14,541 nucleotides of DNA from Anaerolineae bacterium (GCA_016926595.1 JAFGOG010000296.1:1-14541); one strand, 5' to 3'. Positions 1 through 6,889 are shown, numbered from the stretch's first letter. Translations and numbers: made by a program. Notes: a model not told the origin generated them from the sequence alone.

Positions 1-65
1 GCCACGGAGGGCGGCCACGGAGGGCGGCCACGGAGGGCGGCCACGGAGGGCGGCCACGGAGGGCG
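1..65. repeat. 13-bp tandem repeat, five perfect copies
   Basis: The unit GCCACGGAGGGCG occurs five times head to tail without a mismatch, and a degenerate sixth copy (GCCACATAGGGCC) follows at 66-78. The window opens at a unit boundary, so the array may continue upstream. The period is not a multiple of three and there are no unique spacers, so it is neither coding nor a CRISPR. It lies just upstream of the PHP gene. Variable-number repeats of this kind are common in GC-rich intergenic DNA. Confidence 0.95.
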
Positions 66-73
66 GCCACATA

Positions 74-98
74 GGGCCGCCCCTACAGGAGGGTGGGA
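74..98. repeat. Short GC-rich dispersed repeat, copy A
   Basis: This 25-nt segment, read as GGGCCGCCCCTACAGGA followed by GGGTGGGA, recurs with one deleted base and two or three substitutions at 2048-2071 inside the zinc-ribbon/DUF4190 gene. Two copies in one window suggest a family of small dispersed repeats. In copy A the 3' half (AGGAGGG at 87-93) also serves as ribosome binding site of the PHP gene. Confidence 0.55.
87..93 (+). promoter_or_regulatory. Ribosome binding site of the PHP gene
   Basis: AGGAGGG lies 10 nt upstream of the GTG at 104. It decides the start, because the overlapping ATG at 102 runs straight into a stop (ATG TGA). Confidence 0.7.
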
Positions 99-103
99 GA
101 GAT

Positions 104-958
104 GTGATCGACCTGCACGTCCATTCGACCTGCTCGGCTGACGGGGGGTCGAGCATCGGCGAATATGCCCGGCGGGCGCAGGAGCTGGGCCTGGTCGAGG
201 TCGGCTTGAGCGAGCACGCCGATTTCGACCCGCGCGACCGGAGCTATCGCACGCTGGACCTGGCCCGCTACGACCAGGAGATGGCGGCGGCGCGGGCCAT
301 GGCGCCGGAGGTCCGGCTGCGGCAGGGGGTGGAGATCACTTACCAGGCCAACCTGGAGGCCGAGATCCGGACCTGGCTGACCAGGAAGGGTTGGGATTAC
401 GTCATCGCCTCGGTCCACCTGGTCGATTACGCCGACGGCTGGGCGATGGTTTCCGAGCCATCGGCGGTGGAGGCCTATTTCGAAAAGCACAATCAGCGCC
501 AGGCCTACCTGCCCTACTTTGAAGAGCTGCTGCGGGCGGCGCGCAGCGGGCTGGGCGACATACTGGGGCATTTCGACCTGGTCAAGCGCTACGGGGCGGC
601 GCACTATGGCCGCTTTGAGCCGGCGAGCATGGCCGAGGAGATCCGCGCCGTGCTGCGAGCCGCGGTCGAAGCGGGGGTGGGGCTGGAGATCAATACATCG
701 GGGCTGCGCCAAGCGCCAGGCGAGGCCTATCCGGGGCTGACGGTGCTGCGCTGGTACCGCGAGCTGGGCGGCGAGATCTTGACGGTCGGTTCGGATGCGC
801 ACCGGGTGGAGTACCTGGCTGCGGGCGCGGACCAGGCGCTGGCGCTGGCGCGGGCGGCGGGGTTTACGGCCATCACCACTTTTGAGGCACGGGCGCCGCG
901 CTGGATCCCGATCGAGGACTTTGCAACCTGGCGGGGGTTGATGCGTAAAGAGGGGTGA
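104..958 (+). CDS. PHP-family phosphatase, histidinol-phosphatase-like
   Basis: This 284-aa protein is a metal-dependent phosphoesterase of the PHP superfamily. It resembles the HisK/HisJ type of histidinol-phosphatase, which dephosphorylates L-histidinol phosphate in histidine synthesis. Metal-ligand motifs are present in order: H-x-H at residues 5-7 (DLHVHS), SEHAD with His38, GVEI with Glu77, SVH with His105, GHFD with His156, and GSDAH with Asp231 and His233. The length fits the family (about 260-290 aa). The start is GTG at 104, supported by AGGAGGG 10 nt upstream. No other his genes are nearby, so the exact substrate is not proven; PHP members also include other phosphoesterases. Its stop touches the -35 box of the next promoter, so the following genes are probably transcribed separately. 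Confidence 0.9.
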   Translation: MIDLHVHSTCSADGGSSIGEYARRAQELGLVEVGLSEHADFDPRDRSYRTLDLARYDQEMAAARAMAPEVRLRQGVEITYQANLEAEIRTWLTRKGWDYVIASVHLVDYADGWAMVSEPSAVEAYFEKHNQRQAYLPYFEELLRAARSGLGDILGHFDLVKRYGAAHYGRFEPASMAEEIRAVLRAAVEAGVGLEINTSGLRQAPGEAYPGLTVLRWYRELGGEILTVGSDAHRVEYLAAGADQALALARAAGFTAITTFEARAPRWIPIEDFATWRGLMRKEG

Positions 959-987
959 TTGCCAGAAAAGGGAACTGCTGGTATAAT
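959..987 (+). promoter_or_regulatory. Sigma-70-type promoter of the DUF4013 gene cluster
   Basis: TTGCCA (959-964, 5 of 6 consensus bases) is followed by a 17-bp spacer and a perfect TATAAT (982-987). TG at 979-980 gives an extended -10 (TGGTATAAT). The -35 begins on the base after the PHP stop codon. The predicted start is near 994, giving a leader of about 17 nt that carries AGGAGG at 1000-1005. This is the best promoter in the window by eye. Confidence 0.85.
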
Positions 988-1010
988 CCGACAATGTACA
1001 GGAGGTAAAA

Positions 1011-1733
1011 ATGGACATTGGCAAATCGTTTGGTTTCGTGTTCGAGGACGATCGCTGGATCACCAAGATCTTGATCGGCGCCGCCGTCCTGGCGGTAGGG
1101 TTTGTGTTCGTTTGGCTGGCGGGCATCCCGCTGCTGCTGGCGTTTCTGCTGCTGGCCGGTTACCAGGTCGAGGTCATCCGGCGGGTGATCCACCGGGTGA
1201 CGCCGGTGCTGCCCGAGTGGGACGACTGGGGCAGGCTGCTGGTCGAGGGGATCAAGTTCACGGTCATTGGCCTGGTGTATGCTCTGCCGGCGATCGCGGT
1301 GGGGATTTGCCTGGGCGTGCCGATGAGCTTGCTGGGCGAGAACGGGAGCGGCGATCCCAACTGGGCCAGTGTGGTGTTTGGCGGCCCGCTGGCCTGCCTG
1401 AACATCCTGTGGGCCATCTTTGTGGCCCTGGTGCTGCCCGCGGCCGTCGCCTTTTACGTGGTCAACGACGATCTGGCCGCCGCCTTTCGCTTTGGCGAAA
1501 TAGTCCGCTTTGTCCGCAAGAACCTGATGACCTACATCCTAACCGCGGTCATGAGCTGGGTAGCGGGCTTGATCGGCGGCCTGGGCATCTGGCTGTGCCT
1601 GATCGGCATGCTGGCGACCTATCCGTACTCGATTATGGTCAGCGGTCACCTGTATGGCCAGGCTTACCTGGAAGCGAGCGGCCAGGCGGCCGCAGCGCCG
1701 ATCACAGACCTGGACGACGTCGCGATCAGCTAG
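1011..1733 (+). CDS. DUF4013-family membrane protein
   Basis: This 240-aa integral membrane protein fits the DUF4013 family, whose function is unknown. A short polar N-terminus (MDIGKSFGFVFEDDRW, residues 1-16) precedes hydrophobic stretches near residues 19-51, 84-106, 121-151 and 172-220. Polar linkers separate them, including VNDDLAAAFRFGEIVRFVRKN near 151-171, a segment with the look of DUF4013 repeats. There is no cleavable signal peptide. The start is well fixed by AGGAGG 5 nt upstream of the ATG and by the strong promoter at 959-987. It is the first gene of a unit that continues into two more membrane proteins. A family match is likely; no role can be inferred from sequence. Confidence 0.85.
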   Translation: MDIGKSFGFVFEDDRWITKILIGAAVLAVGFVFVWLAGIPLLLAFLLLAGYQVEVIRRVIHRVTPVLPEWDDWGRLLVEGIKFTVIGLVYALPAIAVGICLGVPMSLLGENGSGDPNWASVVFGGPLACLNILWAIFVALVLPAAVAFYVVNDDLAAAFRFGEIVRFVRKNLMTYILTAVMSWVAGLIGGLGIWLCLIGMLATYPYSIMVSGHLYGQAYLEASGQAAAAPITDLDDVAIS

Positions 1734-1755
1734 GCTACGCTGCGCCGTGCATCAC

Positions 1756-1789
1756 CCTGGGCGGAGCGAGATCGCTCGCTCCGCCCAGG
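1756..1789. other. Perfect 15-bp inverted repeat (intergenic hairpin)
   Basis: CCTGGGCGGAGCGAG (1756-1770) is exactly repeated in inverse at 1775-1789 with a 4-nt ATCG loop. It lies 22 bp past the DUF4013 stop and 63 bp before the next ATG. No T-run follows on either side, so it is not a standard intrinsic terminator. It could be a transcript-stabilising or attenuating hairpin, or a small dispersed palindrome. The rest of 1734-1852 shows no other feature apart from the ribosome site of the next gene. Confidence 0.85.
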
Positions 1790-1852
1790 CGACAAGAACG
1801 GTAGGGTAGCTCAAGGTCCCAGCACAACGATGCCGGGAGGGGAGGTAGTGCA

Positions 1853-2368
1853 ATGTTTTGTCCAAGCTGTGGCGCACCAAATGAAGAAGGTACTGCGTTT
1901 TGCGGCAACTGCGGCGCGGCGCTGACCGCCGACGCCGCTCCGGCCAGCGACGAGGCGCTGCTGGCCGGCGAGACGACGCCGCGAAGCGACGCGCCAGAGG
2001 AGGCAGCGCTGGCGGCGCCGCCCCCGCCTCCGCCACCGGAGCCGCCGGGGCCGTCCTACAGGACGGTGGGAACTGCTGCGCCGACCAGCGGCATGGCCGT
2101 CGCCTCGCTGATCCTGGGCATCGCCGGGCTGACGGTGGTGCCGACGATCGGCAGCGTGCTGGCTTTGATCCTGGGCTATATGGCCCGGCGCGACATTCGC
2201 CAACGCCCAACCGAGACGACAGGCGAAGGGATGGCTACGGCCGGCATTGTGATGGGCTGGATCGGCGTGGTGCTGACGGTGTTGGCCGTGTGCGGCATCA
2301 TCGCACTGGCCACCCTTTGCGCTATCGCGTCCAGCGGCTCGTCCTACTCTTACCTGCTGACGCCATAG
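1853..2368 (+). CDS. Zinc-ribbon plus DUF4190 membrane protein
   Basis: This 171-aa protein starts with a zinc ribbon: C3-PS-C6 and C17-GN-C20, the common form MFCPSCGAPNEEGTAFCGNCG. Residues 25-85 are a flexible Ala/Glu/Pro-rich linker with a run of seven prolines. The C-terminal half (about 84-160) has two hydrophobic segments around a basic GYMARRDIRQ loop, as in DUF4190 proteins. A cytosolic metal-binding head tethered to the membrane is the likely arrangement. The start is set by GGAGG 7 nt upstream of the ATG. The linker contains a 24-nt sequence (2048-2071) shared with the intergenic repeat at 74-98. Function is unknown; similar proteins are widespread in Chloroflexota and Actinobacteria. 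Confidence 0.85.
   Translation: MFCPSCGAPNEEGTAFCGNCGAALTADAAPASDEALLAGETTPRSDAPEEAALAAPPPPPPPEPPGPSYRTVGTAAPTSGMAVASLILGIAGLTVVPTIGSVLALILGYMARRDIRQRPTETTGEGMATAGIVMGWIGVVLTVLAVCGIIALATLCAIASSGSSYSYLLTP
2048..2071. repeat. Short GC-rich dispersed repeat, copy B, inside a gene
   Basis: This 24-nt stretch matches 74-98 with one deletion and two or three substitutions. Its core CCGTCC-TACA-GGACGG (2051-2066) is a 6-bp stem with a 4-nt loop. It lies in the proline-rich linker of the DUF4190 protein and encodes about eight residues there (GPSYRTVG). Confidence 0.5.
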
Positions 2369-2378
2369 GAGCCGGGCC

Positions 2379-2954
2379 GTGAGCGGCGTGCTGGGCGTTT
2401 TCACCGCCTTTGGGCTGTCGTCGGCAGCGGGCCTCAACGCCTACGTACCCCTGTTGGTGGTGGCGCTGCTGGCCCGCTTTACCGATCTGATCGAGCTCAA
2501 TGCGCCGTGGGACGCGCTCGAATCGCCGTGGACGATCGGCGTGCTGGCGGTGCTGCTGGTGATAGAGGTGGTGGCCGACAAGGTGCCGGCGGTGGACACG
2601 GCCAACGACGTGATCCAGACCTTTATCCGGCCAACCGCCGGCGCGATCCTGTTCGCGGCCAGCGTGGGAACCGCCGGCAAGGTGGACTCGGTGCTGGCCA
2701 TGATCTGCGGGCTGCTGCTGGCGGGCGGGGTGCACGCCACCAAGGCGACCGCCCGGCCGGTCATCACCGCGGCGACCGCCGGGACGATGAACCCGGTGGT
2801 CAGCGCAGCCGAGGACGTCGTATCGCTGATCGTGTCGATCGTGGCGATCGTCGTGCCGATCGTCGGCGTGGTATTGGTGGTGTTGATCGCCATCTGGTTC
2901 ATCCGCTTGTGGCGGCGGCGAAGGCGCCCTGCCGGGGCCGGTCAATGGGAGTGA
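2379..2954 (+). CDS. DUF4126-family membrane protein
   Basis: This 191-aa, very hydrophobic protein matches the DUF4126 pattern. It has an N-terminal GLSSAAGLNAYVPLL motif (residues 12-26), IEVVADKVPAVDTANDVIQTFIRPTAGA in the middle (about 61-89), and a hydrophobic C-terminal segment (about 144-172) ending in a basic tail (WRRRRR). Several membrane passes are expected. The start is GTG at 2379 with AGGAG 7 nt upstream (2367-2371), overlapping the stop of the preceding gene, so translation is probably coupled. Only 4 nt separate it from the MaoC gene. The molecular function of the family is not established. Confidence 0.85.
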   Translation: MSGVLGVFTAFGLSSAAGLNAYVPLLVVALLARFTDLIELNAPWDALESPWTIGVLAVLLVIEVVADKVPAVDTANDVIQTFIRPTAGAILFAASVGTAGKVDSVLAMICGLLLAGGVHATKATARPVITAATAGTMNPVVSAAEDVVSLIVSIVAIVVPIVGVVLVVLIAIWFIRLWRRRRRPAGAGQWE

Positions 2955-2958
2955 TTCG

Positions 2959-3435
2959 ATGACGGACAAGCAGAGGTTGGCGGCCCGGCAGGGCCTTTAT
3001 TTCGAAGAGTTCGAGGCGGGCCAGTCGATCACCAGCGCCGGGCGGACGGTGACCGAGGCGGACGTGGTGGCCTTTGCCGGCCTGAGCGGCGACTGGACGA
3101 CGATCCACACCGACGCCGAGTACGCGCGCCAGACGCCATTCGGCCAGCGGGTGGCCCACGGGCTGCTGGGGCTGTCGATCGCCAGCGGGCTGGCGGCGCA
3201 GTTGGGGTTTATGGAAGGGACGGTGCTGGCCTTTCGCGAGCTGGGCGAGTGGAAATTCAGCCTGCCGATCTACCTGGGCGACACGGTCAGGCTGCGGGCC
3301 ACGGTGGCCGAGCTAAAGGCGATGGGCCGGCTGGGCGGCGGGCTGGTGACGTTCAAGGTGGAGCTGCTGAACCAGAAGGACGAAGTGGCGCAGCGCGGGA
3401 CGTGGAGTGTGCTGGTAAAAAGCCGGATGGCGTAA
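2959..3435 (+). CDS. MaoC-like dehydratase / (R)-specific enoyl-CoA hydratase-like
   Basis: This 158-aa single hot-dog domain protein carries the hydratase-2 motif AFAGLSGDWTTIHTDAEYA (about residues 38-56). Asp45 and His50 have the five-residue spacing of the PhaJ catalytic pair, and the motif is followed by the usual G-x-RVAHGLL. Such enzymes reversibly hydrate trans-2-enoyl-CoA, or act on related acyl-CoA thioesters in fatty-acid, PHA or mesaconyl-CoA-type pathways. The substrate cannot be read from sequence. GGGAG lies 7 nt before the ATG. It is the last gene of the + strand unit and sits beside three membrane proteins of unknown role, so the context gives no pathway. Confidence 0.88.
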   Translation: MTDKQRLAARQGLYFEEFEAGQSITSAGRTVTEADVVAFAGLSGDWTTIHTDAEYARQTPFGQRVAHGLLGLSIASGLAAQLGFMEGTVLAFRELGEWKFSLPIYLGDTVRLRATVAELKAMGRLGGGLVTFKVELLNQKDEVAQRGTWSVLVKSRMA

Positions 3436-3475
3436 GAGCGCGGCGGATGCGGGCTGTATGGCCGCCGCGAATTCC

Positions 3476-3570
3476 GGACTTCCGATGTCTGCCCAAGGCC
3501 GCGGGAAAAGCGAATACCCGCCTGAGATCAGATCGGCCGCGGCGCAGCAAACATCGGAAGTCCTTTTGTT
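3476..3570 (+). terminator. Long inverted-repeat terminator between convergent genes
   Basis: GGACTTCCGATGT (3476-3488) is perfectly inverse-repeated as ACATCGGAAGTCC (3551-3563). An inner pair, GCCGCGG (3498-3504) and CCGCGGC (3537-3543), lies within it. TTTTGTT follows on the + strand, so this can end transcription from the MaoC side. On the minus strand no T-run follows. The T-run abuts the livF stop codon. The 88-bp span with perfect 13-bp ends also resembles a small palindromic dispersed element. Confidence 0.65.
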
Positions 3571-4279
3571 ACATGCCCAAGTAGGCCTGGCGAACCTGGT
3601 CCATCTTGCGGACGGCGGCGGCCTGGCCCTGGATGCCGATGCGCCCCTCGCTGAGGACGTAGGCATAGTCGCTGACGGCCAGGGCCAGTTGGACGTTTTG
3701 CTCGACCAGGAGCATGGTCAGGCCCTCGGCTTTCAGGCGCCGGAGCACCTGGAACAGACTCATGACCAGGACGGGCGCCAGTCCCAGGGAAAGCTCGTCG
3801 AACATCAGGATTCGGGGCTCGGCCATCAGACCCCGGGCCACGGCGAGCATCTGCTGCTCACCTCCTGACAGGGTGCCGGCCTTTTGGCTGCTCCGTTCTT
3901 TCAAGCGCGGAAAGAGGTCGTACACCCGCTCCAGATTCCTCTTCAAGCTGTTCACCGCACGGCGGGTAAAAGCGCCCATTTCCAGGTTTTCGTAGACGCT
4001 CATGGCGGTGAAGAGCTGGCGGCCTTCGGGCACCAGGATCAGGCCCTGATCGGCCTTGGCGTGGGCGGCCAGCCGGGTCACGTCGCGGCCGTCGAAGGTG
4101 ATTTTGCCGTGCCAGGGTCTGCTCAAGCCCATGATGGTGCGCAGCAGGGTGGTTTTGCCGGCGCCGTTGGAGCCGACGAGGGCGGTGAGCTGGCCGCGCT
4201 CGAGGGCCAGCGACGCGCCCCACAGGATTTGGAGCTCGCCATAGCCGGAAGACAGGTCGGTTATTTCTAAGTAGGCCAT
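3569..4279 (-). CDS. livF: LIV-type amino-acid ABC importer, ATP-binding protein LivF
   Basis: This 236-aa nucleotide-binding subunit belongs to a hydrophobic/branched-chain amino-acid ABC transporter. It shows Walker A GSNGAGKT (36-43), the LivF hallmark VPEGRQLF (about 83-90), signature LSGGEQQ (137-143), Walker B ILMFDE with Glu162, and the LivF-type LLVEQN replacing the H-loop histidine. Length is typical (about 233-240). After the catalytic Glu the usual proline is leucine (DELSLGLAP). The ATG has GAGGAGA 8 nt upstream, overlapping the livG stop; the genes are 13 bp apart. It is the last gene of the liv cluster and of the minus-strand run. Confidence 0.95.
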   Translation of the reverse strand: MAYLEITDLSSGYGELQILWGASLALERGQLTALVGSNGAGKTTLLRTIMGLSRPWHGKITFDGRDVTRLAAHAKADQGLILVPEGRQLFTAMSVYENLEMGAFTRRAVNSLKRNLERVYDLFPRLKERSSQKAGTLSGGEQQMLAVARGLMAEPRILMFDELSLGLAPVLVMSLFQVLRRLKAEGLTMLLVEQNVQLALAVSDYAYVLSEGRIGIQGQAAAVRKMDQVRQAYLGM

Positions 4280-4292
4280 TGCTTGTGTCTCC

Positions 4293-5066
4293 TCAGTCGC
4301 TTTCCATCATCCGCTCGGCCAGCGCGGGATCGCCCAAGTAGGCCTCGATCACACGGGGGTTGTTGGCCACTTCAGCGGGCGTTCCTTCGGCTATCTGCTC
4401 GCCATAGTCCAGCACGATGACACGGTCGGAGACGGTCATGAGGGCGTGCATGACGTGCTCGATGATCAGGATGGTGACGCCCTGCTCGCGGATCTGGCGC
4501 ACCACCTGGATCATGTCGTCGATCTCTTTGGGGTTCAGGCCGGCCAGCACTTCGTCGAGCAGGATGAGGTAGGGGCGGGCGGCCAGCGCCCGGGCCAATT
4601 CCAGGCGCTTTTTCTGGGCGACGTTGAGGCTGCTGGCCAGCGCGTCGCGCCGGGGGGCGAGTCCGACGAAGGCCAGCATCTCGCCGGCTATGTCGCGGGC
4701 CTGGCCGAGCGAACGGTGCTCGTGGCCGAAGCAGGCGCCGGCCATCACGTTTTCGAGCACGGTCAGCTCGTTGAGAGGACGCACAACCTGGTGGGTGCGG
4801 GCCAGGCCCAGGCGGGCCACGTCGTAGGGCTGCCAACCGGTGATGTCGACGCCGCGAAAGATGACCCGCCCCTCTTCGGGGGGATAGACACCGTTGACGG
4901 CGTTGAACAGGGTCGTTTTGCCGGCGCCGTTGGGTCCGATCAGGCCCAGGATCTGCCCTTTGGGCAGGTCAAAGGTGACGCAGCACAGAGCCTGGAGGCC
5001 GCCAAAGCGCTTGCTGACCTTCTGGACACTCAGGATGGGTTCGTCTTGAGCCGTTTGCGCCGTCAT
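4293..5066 (-). CDS. livG: LIV-type amino-acid ABC importer, ATP-binding protein LivG
   Basis: This is the second ATPase of the importer (257 aa from the chosen start). Walker A is GPNGAGKT (44-51), Walker B LILLDE with Glu172, then VLAGLNP typical of LivG, and the switch histidine is His204 in IIEHVM. The signature segment is degenerate (SLNVAQKKRLELARAL, about 146-161) instead of LSGGQ, as often seen in LivG-type subunits. I prefer ATG at 5066 over an upstream in-frame GTG at 5075: GGAGG (5075-5079) lies 8 nt before the ATG but overlaps the GTG. The ATG also makes a 4-nt ATGA overlap with the livM stop, implying coupled translation. Confidence 0.93.
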   Translation of the reverse strand: MTAQTAQDEPILSVQKVSKRFGGLQALCCVTFDLPKGQILGLIGPNGAGKTTLFNAVNGVYPPEEGRVIFRGVDITGWQPYDVARLGLARTHQVVRPLNELTVLENVMAGACFGHEHRSLGQARDIAGEMLAFVGLAPRRDALASSLNVAQKKRLELARALAARPYLILLDEVLAGLNPKEIDDMIQVVRQIREQGVTILIIEHVMHALMTVSDRVIVLDYGEQIAEGTPAEVANNPRVIEAYLGDPALAERMMESD

Positions 5067-6031
5067 TGCAGCCACCTCCGCACCTTGGGAAAGCGCCCGC
5101 GCAGCCAGCCGACCAGGCCAGCCGGGACGAAGAGGATGATGATCAACAGCAGGAATCCGGCCACGGCCAGATGGAGGTTTTTGAACAGATCGCTGGTCAG
5201 CAGATAGCCGCGCAGCCGCTCATAAGCAGCCGACCCGACCACGGGCCCCAGGACGGTACCCTGGCCGCCGAGCATGACCATGACGATCGTCTCGATCGAC
5301 ATGTGGATACGGAAGGCGTCGCCGGGCTCGACGTTGCCGTTCTTGAAAAAGAATAGGACGCCGACCATGCCGGGGAAGATGGCCGACAGGACAAAGGCCT
5401 GAGTCTTGGCCCACGGGGTGCGCACGCCCATGACTTTGGCCGCGTCCTCGTCCTCGCGGATGGCCATCAGCCCCAGGCCAAAGCGGGAGAATTTGACCAG
5501 GTAGCTGACGATCAGCGACAGCAAGGCCAGCCCGAACATGACGGCGAAGGTGATCCACAGGGCGTTGGCCGGACCGCCATAGTCCTGGTAGACGGCGAAA
5601 TTGAGCGACATGCCGGTGGGGCCGCCGAACGGCTTGAAGTTGTTGATAAAGGCGCGCACCGCTTCGTTGACGCCGAGGGTGGCCAGGGCAAAGTAGGCGC
5701 CGCGCAAGCGAAAGACGGCCATTCCCAGCAGCAAGGCGAGCAAGCCTGAAGCCGCCCCGCCGGCCAGCGCCGCCCACCACAGCGGCCAGCCATGCCTGCT
5801 CATGAAGTAAAAGCCGACGTAGCCGCCCAGGCCCCAGAAGACGATGTGGCCAAAGTTGACATAGCCGGTATAACCCAGCAGGATGTTCAGGCTGGTGGCC
5901 AGGACAACGTACATCAACAGCAAGAACATGTCTTCGCGCAGGGTAGGCGAGCGGGTGATAAAGGCCGCCGCCCCGGTGGCCACGACCAGGCCGGTGGTCA
6001 ACCAGAAGGCAGGGTATCTCCAGATGTTCAT
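5063..6031 (-). CDS. livM: LIV-type amino-acid ABC importer, permease LivM
   Basis: This 322-aa membrane permease belongs to the branched-chain amino-acid permease (LivHM) family. It is hydrophobic throughout, with roughly eight to ten membrane segments. The LivM motifs are LATSLNILLGYTGYVNFGHI (about 44-63), LRGAYFALATLGVNEAVR (about 109-126) and the cytoplasmic SRFGLGLMAIREDEDAAKVMGV coupling-loop region (about 182-203) that contacts the ATPases. The C-terminus is basic and polar. Its ATG directly follows the livH stop (TAG ATG) and GGGAG lies 8 nt upstream inside livH. Its stop overlaps the livG start by 4 nt. Confidence 0.94.
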   Translation of the reverse strand: MNIWRYPAFWLTTGLVVATGAAAFITRSPTLREDMFLLLMYVVLATSLNILLGYTGYVNFGHIVFWGLGGYVGFYFMSRHGWPLWWAALAGGAASGLLALLLGMAVFRLRGAYFALATLGVNEAVRAFINNFKPFGGPTGMSLNFAVYQDYGGPANALWITFAVMFGLALLSLIVSYLVKFSRFGLGLMAIREDEDAAKVMGVRTPWAKTQAFVLSAIFPGMVGVLFFFKNGNVEPGDAFRIHMSIETIVMVMLGGQGTVLGPVVGSAAYERLRGYLLTSDLFKNLHLAVAGFLLLIIILFVPAGLVGWLRGRFPKVRRWLQ

Positions 6032-6889
6032 CTAACGCGCTCCCAGAAGGCCGCTGGGGCGAACCAGCAGGATCAGGACGAACAGGATGAACTCGATGAC
6101 CGGCACCCAGTTGACCGGCATAAAGACGGGAATGATGCCCTCCATCGCTCCCAGGACCAGGCCGCCGACCAGGGCGCCGGTGGGGTTGCCCAGGCCGCCC
6201 AAGACGCAGATGACGAACGCTTTCATCTCATAGCCGGCACCCGACAGGATGGTAAAGGGAAAGAAAGTGGCGATCAGGGCGCCGGCCAAGGCCGCCAGCA
6301 TGGTACCGATGCCAAAGGCGAGGGCCAGCGTCCTGGCGGTGGGCACGCCCATCAGGCTGGCCGCAGCGCGGTTGTTGGCCACGGCCCGGATCGCCTTGCC
6401 CGGCCTGGTGCGGTACAGGAACAGGTAGAGGCCGGCAGTGACCAGGATGGTAACCAGCGCGGCCACCAGCCGGGTGCCGAGCAGCGTCACCGTCCCAAAC
6501 TGGAGCCGGCCCGCGCTAAAGTCGACGGTGCGCGGGGTGGTGGTGAACAGGGTCGTGCCGACGCCGATGATGATCATGTTGACGGCGAAGGTGGCCAGCA
6601 GGGTCGATAGATGGGGGGCGTTGATCACCCGGTGAACGGCGACAAAGTAGGTGACCAGGCCGAACAGCAGGCCCAAGAGCGCGACGAGGGGCAGGGCAAG
6701 GTAGGGGTGGAGATGGAGTTGGCTAAAGATGAGAAAGACGGCGAACATGCCAAGGGCCATAACCGGGCCATGGGTCAGGTTGATCACGTTCATCACGCCC
6801 CAGATCAACGACAGGCCCATCGCCGCCAGACCATAGACAAAGCCGATCAACAACCCGTCGGCCAGAGAGGCAATGAGTTGTTCCGCCAT
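6032..6889 (-). CDS. livH: LIV-type amino-acid ABC importer, permease LivH
   Basis: This 285-aa partner permease has the LivH landmarks GLAAMGLSLIWGVMNVINLTHG (about 20-41), the coupling loop RTRPGKAIRAVANNRAAASLMGV (about 150-172), and CVLGGLGNPTGALVGGLVLG near 228-247. Multiple hydrophobic segments run along the whole length, and family length is about 280-310. The ATG is preceded by AGGAGG with 6-nt spacing to GGAGG (6896-6900). An 82-bp gap with a strong hairpin separates it from livK, while it abuts livM exactly. Substrate range cannot be told from the permeases. Confidence 0.94.
   Translation of the reverse strand: MAEQLIASLADGLLIGFVYGLAAMGLSLIWGVMNVINLTHGPVMALGMFAVFLIFSQLHLHPYLALPLVALLGLLFGLVTYFVAVHRVINAPHLSTLLATFAVNMIIIGVGTTLFTTTPRTVDFSAGRLQFGTVTLLGTRLVAALVTILVTAGLYLFLYRTRPGKAIRAVANNRAAASLMGVPTARTLALAFGIGTMLAALAGALIATFFPFTILSGAGYEMKAFVICVLGGLGNPTGALVGGLVLGAMEGIIPVFMPVNWVPVIEFILFVLILLVRPSGLLGAR

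Noticed and set aside
1..78. CRISPR array
   Set aside because: The units are 13 bp and directly adjacent with no spacers, and there are no cas genes.
83..1126. Long minus-strand open frame of 347 aa opposite the PHP gene
   Set aside because: It is rich in Arg/Gln/Pro/His with no domain pattern, lies antisense to a gene with clear catalytic motifs, and is expected by chance in GC-rich DNA.
3476..3563. tRNA or small RNA gene in the convergent gap
   Set aside because: The pairing is a long hairpin without cloverleaf arms, a T-loop motif or a promoter; a terminator or repeat explains it better.
5067..5075. GTG start for livG at 5075
   Set aside because: The GGAGG ribosome site overlaps this codon; the ATG at 5066 has correct spacing and a 4-nt overlap with livM.
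4446..6610. Long plus-strand open frames opposite livG, livM and livH
   Set aside because: Their composition is dominated by Gln/Gly/Asp/His and mirrors the codons of the liv genes; no start signals or motifs were seen.
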